A stretch of 32,386 nt of DNA. Origin: Balneolaceae bacterium UBA7797 (lineage in GTDB: Bacteria > Bacteroidota > Rhodothermia > Balneolales > Balneolaceae). The notes beneath the pieces are model-generated. The model made no database searches. It was not told where the DNA came from and saw only the letters and a list, made by a program, of their open reading frames with translations. A program made the translations under genes and the position numbers. The stretch is from positions 1-32,386 of the forward strand of contig DLCN01000021.1 of assembly GCA_002480645.1 (NCBI GenBank), read 5' to 3'. Positions 8,256 through 17,700 of this stretch are shown in pieces; the first letter of the stretch is position 1; the number at the start of each line of letters is the position of its first letter.

Positions 8256-8690
8256 CTATTTAAGCCAATCCGGTTTTTCCAGTTCAGTTTCATAGATATA
8301 AATGGCAATAGCTCTGATCTCCGCTTCGGAATACCCCAATGGATCCATCACCCCAAACTCCTCTACATCACTATGAAGTTGTGCTTTTTCCTTTGAGGGC
8401 GCGATCACAAATTTGGTAACGCTATTTACGAAATCGGCTTTATCATCACTGATGGCAAGATAATTCCGTTTAGCGATCTCCAACGGAGGAGCAAGCCGGT
8501 CGTCGGGCGAGGCCGTAGGATGGTGACAATTCTCACACATTGTACCAACCATTTGTTTGGCTTTCAGGCGTTGTGCTTCTGAGATTTCCAAAAATTGAGG
8601 TGAAGTACTTTGTTCCGATCTCGTGTTCTTATTGCACCCGAAACCGATAATTACAAATATGAATAGAGGTAATAGGAATAATTTTTTCAT
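8256..8690 (-). CDS. Mono-haem cytochrome c lipoprotein
   Basis: A 144-residue protein with a lipoprotein signal (lipobox IGFGC, acylated C19), a Ser/Thr-rich linker and one CxxCH at residues 52-56 (CENCH). The methionine in GVMDPLGYSEAE (about residues 113-124) is a candidate sixth haem ligand, and the C-terminal IRAIAIYIYE helix is typical of class I cytochromes c. It should be a membrane-tethered periplasmic electron carrier. It is monocistronic on sequence evidence: 276 bases separate it from the next leftward gene and the amylase diverges from it. A link to the multihaem locus 3.3 kb away is possible but not shown. Confidence 0.85.
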   Translation of the reverse strand: MKKLFLLPLFIFVIIGFGCNKNTRSEQSTSPQFLEISEAQRLKAKQMVGTMCENCHHPTASPDDRLAPPLEIAKRNYLAISDDKADFVNSVTKFVIAPSKEKAQLHSDVEEFGVMDPLGYSEAEIRAIAIYIYETELEKPDWLK

Positions 8691-8783
8691 CGATGCTCCC
8701 TGTCATATAAAATAATGTTGATCTATTGTACAGTATAGAATCCTGAAGATTCCCGCAGCTGATGAGTGAGTATTTATATATAC

Positions 8784-8791
8784 TAAATTTG
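8784..8791 (+). promoter_or_regulatory. Possible -7 promoter element of the amylase gene
   Basis: TAAATTTG matches the Bacteroidota -7 consensus TAnnTTTG and lies about 120 bases before the GH13 start. No convincing -33 TTTG is seen at the right distance, so this is tentative. Confidence 0.25.
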
Positions 8792-8912
8792 AACGAAATA
8801 TGGGTATTAATTTTAGCAGAATCTGATTTGATACTATCCAATTTCTATCGGGTGAAACTATCGATAAAACCGTATCATTCAGCTCACTATCTGGTCAGCA
8901 ATACTATTCATC

Positions 8913-10568
8913 ATGAAGCTCATTATCCGATTCTTCAGCATCATCCTGCTATTATTATTTATCCCCATTAAAAGCTCATGGGGTCAGACACATCTCGACT
9001 GGAGCTATAACCTCAGTATTTATGAAGTGAATACCCGACAATTTACTTCTGATGGAACTTTTGATGCCTTTTCAACTCATCTTGATCGATTACAGGATAT
9101 GGGGGTTGGAATCCTTTGGTTCATGCCTGTACATCCGATCGGCGAACAGAACAGACTGGGCTCTATGGGTAGTTTTTATTCAGTAAAAGATTATCTGGAT
9201 GTAAGTTCCGACTATGGTACACTTTCAGATTTCAAAGATCTGGTCGATGAAATTCATGCCAGAGATATGTACGTGATCATTGATTGGGTCCCGAATCACA
9301 CCTCCTGGGATAATGTGTTAACCACTGAGCATCCCGAATGGTACACCAAAGACTCTGATGGAAATTTTGTTCCGCCTGCCGGTACGAACTGGACGGATGT
9401 GATCGACCTGGATTATGAGCAGCAAGGACTGCGTGAATATATGATCGATGCACTAAAATTTTGGGTAGACAGTGCCGGAGTGGATGGATTCCGTTTTGAT
9501 GCCGTAGATTATCTCCCCGACGACTTTATGGCTCAAATGACAGATTCCCTGAAAAAGCATAAACCCGATATCCTCTTGTTGGCAGAAGGAGCAGATGAAA
9601 AATATCATGATCTGGGTTTTGATATGAATTATGCCTGGGACCTGTATGGTTTTGGAGGAGGAATTCTAAAGAATATCGCCGACAGAACGGCTAATGCTTC
9701 AATACTTGCCAGTTATGCTGCCGGTGAAAAAACCGCGTACGAAAGTGACGAGTTAAGGATGTACTTCATTTCAAATCATGATGAGAACTCATGGCATGGA
9801 ACTACCTTTGAACTATTCGGAACAGCTTCTGATGCCTTTACCATATTAACGAATACCATTCATGGTATGCCACTGGTTTATAACGGAGAGGAGGCTAATC
9901 TTAATAAACGACTGGAGTTTTTCGAAAAAGATCTCATCCCCTGGGGAAGCTATTCGAAATCGATATTATTTGAACGTCTGTTCAAATTACGTAAAGAAAA
10001 TCCCGCGTTGTGGAGTGGTGATCCTGAAAATTATTACAGCAGGATACTAACCTCCGACAACTCCAATATCTTTGCCTATTACCGTTCAAAAAATGAGGAC
10101 GCGGTTTTGGTATTGTTAAACTTATCTACTTCTCAGAAAACATTTACCATGCTTGGGAATGCTTATTTCGGATCTTGGAAAAATATCTTCACCAACGATA
10201 CAACCAGCTATCAGGAAACCACAGAGTTTACCTTGCCTGCCTGGGGATATCGTGTGTTCGAATCGGTGGAAACTACCGGAACTTACTTAGAAAATGAGAG
10301 GATCACTGATTTTGTTTTAGAGCAAAATTATCCAAACCCGTTTAACCCTACTACCACCATCAAGTATCAGGTACCTTCTTTTAGTAAAGTGAAGCTGAGT
10401 GTATACGATATGCTGGGCAGAAATGTAGCCACCTTGGTTGATCAGAATCAGAATGCGGGTCATTATCAGATCAATTTCAATGCTGAAGCACTTCCATCAG
10501 GCATATATATGTACCAACTGAATTTCGGGGAGCAATCACTTACCAGAAAAATGATGTTAGTTAAATAA
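8913..10568 (+). CDS. Secreted GH13 alpha-amylase family enzyme with T9SS sorting domain
   Basis: A 551-residue protein with a signal peptide (about residues 1-24), a GH13 (beta/alpha)8 barrel and a C-terminal type IX secretion sorting domain. The four GH13 regions are present: DWVPNH (124-129), GFRFDAVDY with nucleophile D196, LLAEG with acid/base E225, and ISNHDE with D290. After a beta-sandwich, the tail from about residue 468 reads QNYPNPFNPTTTIKY, GRNVATLV, LPSGIYMYQL and ends in KMMLVK, the class A signal for export across the outer membrane and surface attachment or release. Alpha-glucan is the expected substrate; specificity within GH13 (amylase, pullulanase or maltogenic) cannot be told. 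No sugar importer is adjacent. A terminator follows at 10621-10653. Confidence 0.92.
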   Translation: MKLIIRFFSIILLLLFIPIKSSWGQTHLDWSYNLSIYEVNTRQFTSDGTFDAFSTHLDRLQDMGVGILWFMPVHPIGEQNRLGSMGSFYSVKDYLDVSSDYGTLSDFKDLVDEIHARDMYVIIDWVPNHTSWDNVLTTEHPEWYTKDSDGNFVPPAGTNWTDVIDLDYEQQGLREYMIDALKFWVDSAGVDGFRFDAVDYLPDDFMAQMTDSLKKHKPDILLLAEGADEKYHDLGFDMNYAWDLYGFGGGILKNIADRTANASILASYAAGEKTAYESDELRMYFISNHDENSWHGTTFELFGTASDAFTILTNTIHGMPLVYNGEEANLNKRLEFFEKDLIPWGSYSKSILFERLFKLRKENPALWSGDPENYYSRILTSDNSNIFAYYRSKNEDAVLVLLNLSTSQKTFTMLGNAYFGSWKNIFTNDTTSYQETTEFTLPAWGYRVFESVETTGTYLENERITDFVLEQNYPNPFNPTTTIKYQVPSFSKVKLSVYDMLGRNVATLVDQNQNAGHYQINFNAEALPSGIYMYQLNFGEQSLTRKMMLVK

Positions 10569-10620
10569 CACAAACCGATCTCTTTTTTTCCTTTTATCCC
10601 GGATATTTATATCCACTCAT

Positions 10621-10655
10621 AAGCCCGTTTATTCTCTTAGAAAAGGGCTTTTTAT
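10621..10655 (+). terminator. Rho-independent terminator after the amylase gene
   Basis: AAGCCC (10621-10626) pairs with GGGCTT (10645-10650), extended inward by TTT/AAA across a 1x1 mismatch, and is followed by a T run (10649-10653). It lies 53 bases after the GH13 stop. Confidence 0.75.
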
Positions 10656-10684
10656 TTGCTAATAATTGAAGAATAATTTATTAT

Positions 10685-10703
10685 AAGTGTAAATTATACA
10701 TCT
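10685..10703. promoter_or_regulatory. Candidate AraR operator before the GH43 arabinanase
   Basis: AAGTGT-N7-ACATCT, 19 bp, has the same half-site and spacing as the perfect araB-proximal site (two changes in the right arm) and lies 54 bases before the arabinanase start. Confidence 0.5.
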
Positions 10704-10715
10704 TATATTATTTAA

Positions 10716-10729
10716 CCGAGTTTACTCGG
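10716..10729. promoter_or_regulatory. Perfect inverted repeat in the arabinanase leader
   Basis: CCGAGTTTACTCGG is a 5-bp perfect inverted repeat with a TTTA loop, 28 bases before the start codon. It may be a leader hairpin or a second operator; no T run follows, so it is not a terminator. Confidence 0.4.
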
Positions 10730-10757
10730 CTTTATACCTTCCACCAGTCTTATTAGC

Positions 10758-11822
10758 ATGAAAAAAATAGTTCTCAGTGCATTCCTGATCATCATACTCT
10801 CAGTTACGCAAACTGTAAGTGCCCAATACCGCGACATCATAGTTCACGATCCCGTTATGATTGAACATGATGGCATGTATTACATATTCAATACTGATTT
10901 TGGTCTGAAAATGTGGTCTTCTCCGGATCTGGATAACTGGACCGATGAAGGGGCTATTTTTCCTGAAGCACCTGAATGGACCTTTGATGTAAATCCGGAT
11001 TTCAAAAACCATATGTGGGCACCCGATATCACATATCATAACGGAAAGTTTTATCTCTTCTATTCTGTCTCCGCATTTGGCAGAAATACATCGGCAATAG
11101 CAGTGGCTACGAATACAACCCTGGATACTGACAGTCCGGATTACAAGTGGGTAGATCATGGCCCGGTCATTCGGTCGGTTCCCGGTCGTGACATGTGGAA
11201 TGCCATTGATCCGAATCTGGCATTCGACGATGAAGGCCATCCCTGGTTAACATTTGGTTCTTTCTGGATGGGTATCAAGATTGTTCGGTTGGATGATTCA
11301 TTGACTAAGGTATATGAACCCCAAACATGGAGAACCATTGCTGCACGTCATCGCGACTGGAAAGTAGATGAAAGAGATGCAGGTGATGCTGCAAACCCCG
11401 AACTTAATTATGCCGAGCTGTATTCTGAGGATCAACTGGAAGCCAATCAAACTATGCAGAATGGCGCCATAGAGGCCCCATTCATTTTCAAAAAGAATGG
11501 GTATTATTATCTCTTATTCTCATGGGATCGTTGCTGTAAGGGATTGGAAAGCAGTTACAAAACTGTAGTTGGAAGAGCTAAAAACGTAATGGGTCCCTAT
11601 GTAGATAAAGCAGGAAATAAGCTCATCCATGGCGGGGGCACTGTGATCGCGTCAGAAACAGATAGATGGGCTGCAGTAGGACATCCTGCGGCATACACAT
11701 TCGATGGTGTGGATTTTTTAGTTGCCCATGCCTATGACAAGAATGATGATGGTAAACCAAAATTAATACTGGCCGAAATAACCTGGGATGAAAATGGGTG
11801 GCCAAGTGTGGAATTAAATTAG
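10758..11822 (+). CDS. GH43 endo-alpha-1,5-L-arabinanase
   Basis: A 354-residue exported enzyme: signal peptide (residues 1-22, cleavage at SAQ) followed by a five-bladed beta-propeller. The GH43 catalytic triad is readable: base D31 in VHDPV, pKa modulator D151 in NAIDPN and acid E239 in AIEAPF. WAPDI, FGSFW and the VGHPAAY histidine (H309, which in arabinanases lies near the central metal) fit the endo-arabinanase group. It hydrolyses internal alpha-1,5 bonds of linear arabinan, probably in the periplasm or after export. It faces the leftward araA operon tail to tail and is followed by its own terminator. A candidate AraR operator lies upstream, so co-regulation with the rest of the locus is likely. 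Confidence 0.9.
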   Translation: MKKIVLSAFLIIILSVTQTVSAQYRDIIVHDPVMIEHDGMYYIFNTDFGLKMWSSPDLDNWTDEGAIFPEAPEWTFDVNPDFKNHMWAPDITYHNGKFYLFYSVSAFGRNTSAIAVATNTTLDTDSPDYKWVDHGPVIRSVPGRDMWNAIDPNLAFDDEGHPWLTFGSFWMGIKIVRLDDSLTKVYEPQTWRTIAARHRDWKVDERDAGDAANPELNYAELYSEDQLEANQTMQNGAIEAPFIFKKNGYYYLLFSWDRCCKGLESSYKTVVGRAKNVMGPYVDKAGNKLIHGGGTVIASETDRWAAVGHPAAYTFDGVDFLVAHAYDKNDDGKPKLILAEITWDENGWPSVELN

Positions 11823-11854
11823 ATTTTCATAGTTCATCATTACAAGTTGGTTAG

Positions 11855-11884
11855 AGGCGTCTGTGGGAACAGGCGCCTTTTTTA
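11855..11884 (+). terminator. Rho-independent terminator after the GH43 arabinanase
   Basis: AGGCGTCTGT (11855-11864) and ACAGGCGCCT (11869-11878) form a 10-bp stem with one G-T pair and a GGGA loop, followed by six Ts. It is 33 bases after the stop codon. Confidence 0.85.
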
Positions 11885-11913
11885 TTTCCAAAAAACCGTA
11901 TTTACATCAGACA

Positions 11914-11947
11914 TAAAAAAAGGATATCAGGTCTCCCTGATATCCTT
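11914..11947 (-). terminator. Rho-independent terminator after araA (end of the leftward operon)
   Basis: A perfect 12-bp stem, AAGGATATCAGG (11920-11931) with CCTGATATCCTT (11936-11947), and a 4-base loop. On the minus strand it is followed by a T run (As at 11914-11919). It ends transcription of the araBD-symporter-araA unit 34 bases after the araA stop. Confidence 0.9.
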
Positions 11948-11980
11948 AAGGATGAACAATTCTACAAATAGAATATTTTT

Positions 11981-13480
11981 CTAGCGAATTCCTCTCATTG
12001 AACTGTAATACACTTCATTAGAGCGCATTTCGCTTTTAAAGGCATGTAATTCAGTATTCTCATCAATCACCAGACATTCAACGCCCAGCATTTCTGCCAG
12101 ATCGCGCAGGTGATCTATGGTAAGTGCCTGACTAAACGCTGTATGGTGAGCGCCCCCGGCTAATATCCAACAACCTGCCGCTGTTTTCAGAGAAGGCTGC
12201 GCATTCCAGAGAACACGGGCAACGGGTAGATTAGGTAATGCAGGGTTATCAACAGCTTCAACTTTATTAACAAGCATGCGATATCGATTTCCCATATCCA
12301 TCAATGCTACATTAAACCCATCTCCGGGTGTTCCGTTAAACACTAATCGGGCCGGATCTGCTTTTCCGCCAATTCCAAGTGGGTGAACCTCAAGTGATGG
12401 TTTATCCCCTGCAATAGTTGGGCAAATTTCGAGCATATGTGCTCCAAGAACCTGCATTTTACCAGGATTGAAATGGTAGGTGTAGTCCTCCATAAAAGAG
12501 GTGCCCCCTTCCAGCCCTTCTGCCATTACTTTCGTAACACGAACCAAAGCAGCTGTTTTCCAATCTCCCTCGCCGGCAAATCCGTAACCCTGAGCCATCA
12601 AACGCTGTACTCCTAAGCCCGGAAGCTGAACCATTCCGTGGAGGTCTTCGAAGGTAGTAGTGAAAGCTTTAAAACCACCTTCATCTAAAAATGCCTTTAT
12701 TCCCAGTTCTATCCGTGCCGCTTCTTTAACGGAATTTTTAAAATCGTCTGAGCCTGCATCTTTATCACTGATGGTATATTCCTGATGATAAGTATCAAGT
12801 AGTGCTGAAAGGTCTTCTTCTGTCACGGCATTAATATATTCAACAAGATCTCCCACTCCGAAACCGTGTACCTGTACTCCCATCAGTATCTCAGCGGTAA
12901 CCTTATTTCCTTCCGTTACCGCTACACTTCTCATATTGTCGCCAAACCGGGCAACTTTCAAGTGCTGAAGTTCATCACGACCTAACGCAGCTCGTGCCCA
13001 GGTATCCAGCTCGGCCACGACTTCCGGATCTTCCCAATGTCCTACGATCACTTTTCGGTCGATGCCCATCATGGCATTAATGAATCCAAACTCACGTCCA
13101 CCATGGGCCGATTGATTCAGATTCATAAAATCCATATCGATCTCATCCCATGGGATATCTCTGTTGAACTGAGTGTGTAAATGAACGAATGGTTTATCCA
13201 GTACTTTCAGACCGGTGATCCACATCTTAGCGGGTGAGAACGTATGCATCCAGGTAACCAGACCTATACAATTATCATCACTATTTGCTTCCAGACATAC
13301 TTTTCTGATGTCTTCTGAAGACGTAAGTAGTGCTTTGTATTTGATGGTTACCGGTGCCCCGACTTTATCAGCCAGCCCCTTCGCTACTTCTTTTGAATGT
13401 TCTTCAACTTGTTTAAGTGTTTCGTCGCCGTACAGATGCTGACTGCCGGTTACGAACCATATCTCTTTATTATTACTCAT
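11981..13480 (-). CDS. araA: L-arabinose isomerase
   Basis: Cytoplasmic enzyme converting L-arabinose to L-ribulose, the first step of the isomerase pathway. Its 499 residues match the usual length of about 500. It opens with EIWFVTGSQHLYG, typical of AraA. Metal and catalytic residues are in place: E304 in GEGDWK, E331 in FMEDYT, H348 in GAHMLE and the HHTAFS motif near residue 447. It is the last gene of the leftward operon, 25 bases after the symporter, and precedes a strong terminator. A leader AT-rich stretch without a clear Shine-Dalgarno is normal for this branch of bacteria. Confidence 0.97.
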   Translation of the reverse strand: MSNNKEIWFVTGSQHLYGDETLKQVEEHSKEVAKGLADKVGAPVTIKYKALLTSSEDIRKVCLEANSDDNCIGLVTWMHTFSPAKMWITGLKVLDKPFVHLHTQFNRDIPWDEIDMDFMNLNQSAHGGREFGFINAMMGIDRKVIVGHWEDPEVVAELDTWARAALGRDELQHLKVARFGDNMRSVAVTEGNKVTAEILMGVQVHGFGVGDLVEYINAVTEEDLSALLDTYHQEYTISDKDAGSDDFKNSVKEAARIELGIKAFLDEGGFKAFTTTFEDLHGMVQLPGLGVQRLMAQGYGFAGEGDWKTAALVRVTKVMAEGLEGGTSFMEDYTYHFNPGKMQVLGAHMLEICPTIAGDKPSLEVHPLGIGGKADPARLVFNGTPGDGFNVALMDMGNRYRMLVNKVEAVDNPALPNLPVARVLWNAQPSLKTAAGCWILAGGAHHTAFSQALTIDHLRDLAEMLGVECLVIDENTELHAFKSEMRSNEVYYSSMRGIR

Positions 13481-13505
13481 TTTTTTATCCTATTAAATCA
13501 AAATT

Positions 13506-15224
13506 CTACCAGAAATACGCATAGAAGCCAACAGTAATGGCTAATATGATACCTGTGTGGATCACATCCCATTTATCCCAACTTGCTGCCGTTGCTGCCG
13601 TTTGCTCAGCTGTGGCTGATCCGTATGTTAATCCTACCAATTGTTCGGGAGGTGCCGGAGTTGTAAACCTGCTCACGATCATGATCACCAGAATACTAAC
13701 CACTAACATGCCGCCACTGAAGAACAGCCAGTTCACATCATAGAACAAGGTGTAGAAAAAGTTATCCACTCCATTTGCAGCTGCCCACATTTTAACATTT
13801 TCGTAACCGGCATTACCAGCGGCCTGAGTATAGAATACTTTAGCCCCAAGCCGGAAAACACCGATAATGAATCCAACGATCATTCCCCACATACCGCCTT
13901 TCGGTGTTGGTTTTTTGGAAGCGATCCCTAAAAGGAAAGCTGCTGCGATACCCGGTGCGAGTACCGATTGCACATCCTGCAAGTAGGTGTATAAGACATC
14001 CCCGATGCTACGCATAATAGGTATCCAGAGAATACCAAGGATCACCACTACTACGGTAGCGATACGACCAACGGTCAGTAATTTCTTTTCTGATGCTTCT
14101 GGATGATATTTCTTATAAAAGTCGATTGTAAACAGCATAGAAGATGAGTTAAACAATGAAGCAAGAGAACTCATCAACGCTGCCAGAATCCCCGATACTA
14201 CTAATCCCTTCACTCCTGCAGGTAAAAGGGTAGCTACCAGTGTTGGAAATGCTGCATCGGCATTGGTTAATGTAAATACCTGACCATCGATGATCACTTC
14301 TTTCTGGGCAAGTGCAAATGCGATCATACCAGGAATCATAAATAAAAATACCGGTGTCAATTTCAGGTATGCTCCGAAAATTGTACCTCTTCGTGCTTCT
14401 TTCTCATCTTTACCGGATAGCACACGCTGCACAATAAACTGATCGGTACACCAGTACCAGAATCCGATCACCGAAGACCCGATCAGGACGCCTAACCATG
14501 GGAAATCGGCATCTCTGTTACTGCGAATCAGGTTTGTCATACTATCACCGTAATCGTTCACTTCTACTGCAGAGGCGATGCGGATCATTTCATCCCAGCC
14601 GCCTAATGCTCTTAAACCAAGCACGAGAATGATCAACGATCCGAGCAGAAGAATAGGCGTTTGTAGTACAGATGTGTAAAGTACCGATTTCATCCCACCA
14701 ACTACCGTGTAAATTGCCGTGATCAATACCAGGCCTATAGCAGAGATCCAGAAAAAGTCGATACCCCACATGGTTTCAATACCAAATACCTCTTTGAACA
14801 CAAGTCCACCGGCATATACTGTAACCGCTACTTTGGTAAGCACATAACTAACCAGTGAAATGATGGATAAGATGGTGCGTGATTCAGAATTATATCGCCT
14901 TTCTAAAAACTCCGGCATAGTGTACACCATACTTCGGCTATAAAAGGGTACAAAAACCCAACCGAGAATAAGGATCATCCATCCCTGAATTTCCCAGTGC
15001 GCCATTGCCATACCACTTGAAGCACCGGCCCCTGCCAAACCGATCAAATGTTCTGAACCGATATTAGAAGCAAAAATTGAAGCACCAATAGCGACCCAGG
15101 TGGCATCCCGTCCGGCCAGAAAATAATCGCCCGAACTTTTCTGTTTCTGCATAAATACCCATACGATAATTCCTATGAGTCCGAGGGCGAACAGCCCGAT
15201 TACAATCCAGTCTAACGTTGCCAT
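13506..15224 (-). CDS. Sodium/sugar symporter of the SSS family (SGLT-like), probable L-arabinose importer
   Basis: A 572-residue inner-membrane protein with about 14 membrane segments. SGLT hallmarks include GDYFLAGRDATW (about 32-43), ASNIGSEHLIGLAGAG (52-67), which corresponds to the sugar- and sodium-binding region of vSGLT, FLERRYNS and WYWCTDQFIVQRVLSGK. The family couples sodium entry to uptake of a sugar or similar solute. Because it sits between araD (18 bases) and araA (25 bases) in one operon, L-arabinose is the expected substrate; this is context-based, as SSS sequence alone does not fix the sugar. It replaces the AraE/AraFGH systems of enterobacteria. Confidence 0.92.
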   Translation of the reverse strand: MATLDWIVIGLFALGLIGIIVWVFMQKQKSSGDYFLAGRDATWVAIGASIFASNIGSEHLIGLAGAGASSGMAMAHWEIQGWMILILGWVFVPFYSRSMVYTMPEFLERRYNSESRTILSIISLVSYVLTKVAVTVYAGGLVFKEVFGIETMWGIDFFWISAIGLVLITAIYTVVGGMKSVLYTSVLQTPILLLGSLIILVLGLRALGGWDEMIRIASAVEVNDYGDSMTNLIRSNRDADFPWLGVLIGSSVIGFWYWCTDQFIVQRVLSGKDEKEARRGTIFGAYLKLTPVFLFMIPGMIAFALAQKEVIIDGQVFTLTNADAAFPTLVATLLPAGVKGLVVSGILAALMSSLASLFNSSSMLFTIDFYKKYHPEASEKKLLTVGRIATVVVVILGILWIPIMRSIGDVLYTYLQDVQSVLAPGIAAAFLLGIASKKPTPKGGMWGMIVGFIIGVFRLGAKVFYTQAAGNAGYENVKMWAAANGVDNFFYTLFYDVNWLFFSGGMLVVSILVIMIVSRFTTPAPPEQLVGLTYGSATAEQTAATAASWDKWDVIHTGIILAITVGFYAYFW

Positions 15225-15242
15225 ATATTGTTTCCTTTAGTT

Positions 15243-15944
15243 TTATTCCTGTCCGTAATATGAGCCATCGCCATGCTTACGCTCGTAATGTTTTCTAATC
15301 AGGCTGTCTTTCAATCGTGGTGCATCAGGATTGATCTGTAGTGCCAGATAGGCCATTTTTGCAACTTCTTCCAAAACAGCACTATGATACACTGCCTTTT
15401 TTACATCCTTTCCCCAGGTAAATGGGGCGTGATTTCCAACCAATACCATCGGCACTTCTTCATAAGAAATACCTTTCTCAGCAAAAATATCCATGATCTG
15501 GAACCCGGTCTGATGCTCATAATCTCCACGGATCATTTCATCCGACATAGGCGGTGCACATGGCACGTCTTCAGTTAGATGGTCGGCGTGTGTAGTTCCC
15601 ATGATCGGGATATCCATCTGAGATTGGGCCCATGCCGTAGCATAGGTAGAATGTGTATGAACGATACCACCTATCTGCTCCCAATGCTTGTAGAGTACCG
15701 CATGAGTTTTAGTATCAGAAGACGGACGCATGGAGCCTTCGATCACGTTGTTTTCAAAATCTAACACAACAATATCCTCTGGTTTGAGGATATTGTAAGG
15801 TACACCGCTTGGTTTGATCGCAAATACTCCCTGTTCGCGATCGACAGCGCTGGCATTTCCAAACGTGAAGAGTACCAGCCCCAATTCGGGCAATTGCATG
15901 TTTGCTTCGTATACTTCTTTCTTCAGTTCGTCAAATTTACCCAT
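15243..15944 (-). CDS. araD: L-ribulose-5-phosphate 4-epimerase
   Basis: Cytoplasmic class II aldolase-fold enzyme converting L-ribulose 5-phosphate into D-xylulose 5-phosphate, which enters the pentose phosphate pathway. It has 233 residues, as is usual for AraD. The metal site is clear: D76 in SSDTKTH, H96 and H98 in VHTHST, and H172 in VGNHAPF, matching the D76/H95/H97/H171 set of the E. coli enzyme. TFGNASA (27-33) and KPSGVPY (44-50) bind phosphate in the family. It starts 5 bases after araB. Confidence 0.97.
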   Translation of the reverse strand: MGKFDELKKEVYEANMQLPELGLVLFTFGNASAVDREQGVFAIKPSGVPYNILKPEDIVVLDFENNVIEGSMRPSSDTKTHAVLYKHWEQIGGIVHTHSTYATAWAQSQMDIPIMGTTHADHLTEDVPCAPPMSDEMIRGDYEHQTGFQIMDIFAEKGISYEEVPMVLVGNHAPFTWGKDVKKAVYHSAVLEEVAKMAYLALQINPDAPRLKDSLIRKHYERKHGDGSYYGQE

Positions 15945-15949
15945 TGTTT

Positions 15950-17620
15950 CTATGCGTTTTTCATGATTCGTTCTTCCATTACCCCGGCAAAAGATTTATA
16001 GCGATCATATACCGCTTTGTAGGCTTCTACCTGCTCAGGTTGGGGTTTATACTCTGATTCGAACCCGGAAGCCATACTTTCCCGGGCTGCGTCTACCGAT
16101 TCAAACATACCGGCAGCAGTAGCTGCAAACACGGAAGCTCCTAATGCACATGTTTGTAAAGATTCTGATACCTGAATGGGCATATCCAACACATTGGCTA
16201 GCGTCTGCATCATAAAAGGACTTTTCTTTGCAACGCCCCCCATTCCGATCACTCCGTCAATGCGAACTCCTTCTTCTCTGAATCTGTCTACGATCAGTTT
16301 TGACCCGAAGCAAATTCCTTCAACCAAAGCTTTAAATATTCGGGGAGCATCACTTCCCAGGTCCATACCTTCTATAGCAGCTTTAAGCATTTGGTTAGCA
16401 TCCGGGGTTCTACGACCGTTCACCCAATCCAGTGCCGTTATGCCGGTATCTCCTTCAATAGCCATAGCCTGCTCAGATAGCCGGGCAAGCATTGAATCTT
16501 CGGCCTCCTCAATGAGCGCTGCTTTTTTATCATCGCTGATAACGTTGCTGGCCATAACCGCATCTTTGAATGGTCCCATCAAAACATTTTTGAACCAGGC
16601 TAATACATCCCCGAAGCCAGACTGACCTGCCTCCAGACCGATGTATCCCGGAATGATCGAACCATCTACTTGTCCACAAATACCTTTTACCAGGTTATCT
16701 CCCACTTCATCTTCGGGTGAGATGATCATATCACAAGTTGAAGTACCCATCACCCGCACCAGATAATTTGGTTTGATGTTTCCACCAACGGCACCCATAT
16801 GCGCATCGAATGCCCCAACACCAATTACTACCTCTTCGGTAAGGCCAAGCTTTTCGGCCCATTCTTTTGAAAGTGTACCGGCTGCTACATCAGAGGTATA
16901 GGTGTCTTCGTAAAGTCTTTCTCTAACCCCGGCTAATAACGGGTCTAATTTTGTTAGAAATTCTTCGGATGGAAGCCCGCCGAATTCTTCGTGCCACATG
17001 GCTTTATGACCAGCCGCACACCGACTTCGCTTCATTTTGGTAACATCCTTTTCACCGGTAAGTGCGTATGGGATCCAGTCGCAGGCTTCGGCCCAGCTGT
17101 ACGCGGCTTCCTGAATGGATTCATCATCCCGCAACACATGAAGCATTTTAGCCCAGAACCACTCAGATGAATAAATCCCGCCAACATATTTGGTGTAATC
17201 CGGTCCTCCCCAACTGCGGGCAAGGTCGTTAATTTCGTTTGCTTCTTTGATCGCAGTATGATCTTTCCAGAGAACAAACATCGCATTAGGATTTTCCTCA
17301 AAACCTGGAGTTAAAGCCAATGGAGTACCTTCCGCGTTCACAGCAACAGGGGTTGATCCCGTTGTGTCAACAGAAATAGCTTTTACATTTGCTCTTTCCT
17401 CTGCAGGAAGTTCATCAACTACCGCTTTCAATGTTGATTCGAGTCCTTCGAGGTAGTCCAGCGGATGCTGACGAAATTGCTGTTTGGCAGGATTGCAATA
17501 TTTACCCTCTTTCCAACGCTGATAATAATGTACTGAGGATGCAATTTCTTCTCCTTCTTCGCTTACTAATACTGAGCGAACAGAATCTGATCCGTAGTCA
17601 ACTCCGATTACATATTTCAT
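15950..17620 (-). CDS. araB: L-ribulokinase
   Basis: FGGY-family sugar kinase of 556 residues phosphorylating L-ribulose in the cytoplasm. It starts GVDYGSDSVRSVLV (residues 6-19), the typical AraB ATP-site opening, and has GVGAFDAHMGAVGGN with the catalytic base D272. GMGGVAKKSPFMMQTLANVL near the C-terminus (about 470-490) is the second FGGY signature. It is the first gene of araB-araD-symporter-araA. The 174-base gap before it carries the best AAGTGT-N7-ACACTT inverted repeat of the window, so this block can be transcribed and repressed on its own. Confidence 0.97.
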   Translation of the reverse strand: MKYVIGVDYGSDSVRSVLVSEEGEEIASSVHYYQRWKEGKYCNPAKQQFRQHPLDYLEGLESTLKAVVDELPAEERANVKAISVDTTGSTPVAVNAEGTPLALTPGFEENPNAMFVLWKDHTAIKEANEINDLARSWGGPDYTKYVGGIYSSEWFWAKMLHVLRDDESIQEAAYSWAEACDWIPYALTGEKDVTKMKRSRCAAGHKAMWHEEFGGLPSEEFLTKLDPLLAGVRERLYEDTYTSDVAAGTLSKEWAEKLGLTEEVVIGVGAFDAHMGAVGGNIKPNYLVRVMGTSTCDMIISPEDEVGDNLVKGICGQVDGSIIPGYIGLEAGQSGFGDVLAWFKNVLMGPFKDAVMASNVISDDKKAALIEEAEDSMLARLSEQAMAIEGDTGITALDWVNGRRTPDANQMLKAAIEGMDLGSDAPRIFKALVEGICFGSKLIVDRFREEGVRIDGVIGMGGVAKKSPFMMQTLANVLDMPIQVSESLQTCALGASVFAATAAGMFESVDAARESMASGFESEYKPQPEQVEAYKAVYDRYKSFAGVMEERIMKNA

Positions 17621-17700
17621 TCCGGTCCAGGTTAAGTTTTTCTTTATTCCTAACTGCGAACAGCAGAGCTTTTATACACTCTGGAATCGCTTTTTATTAT

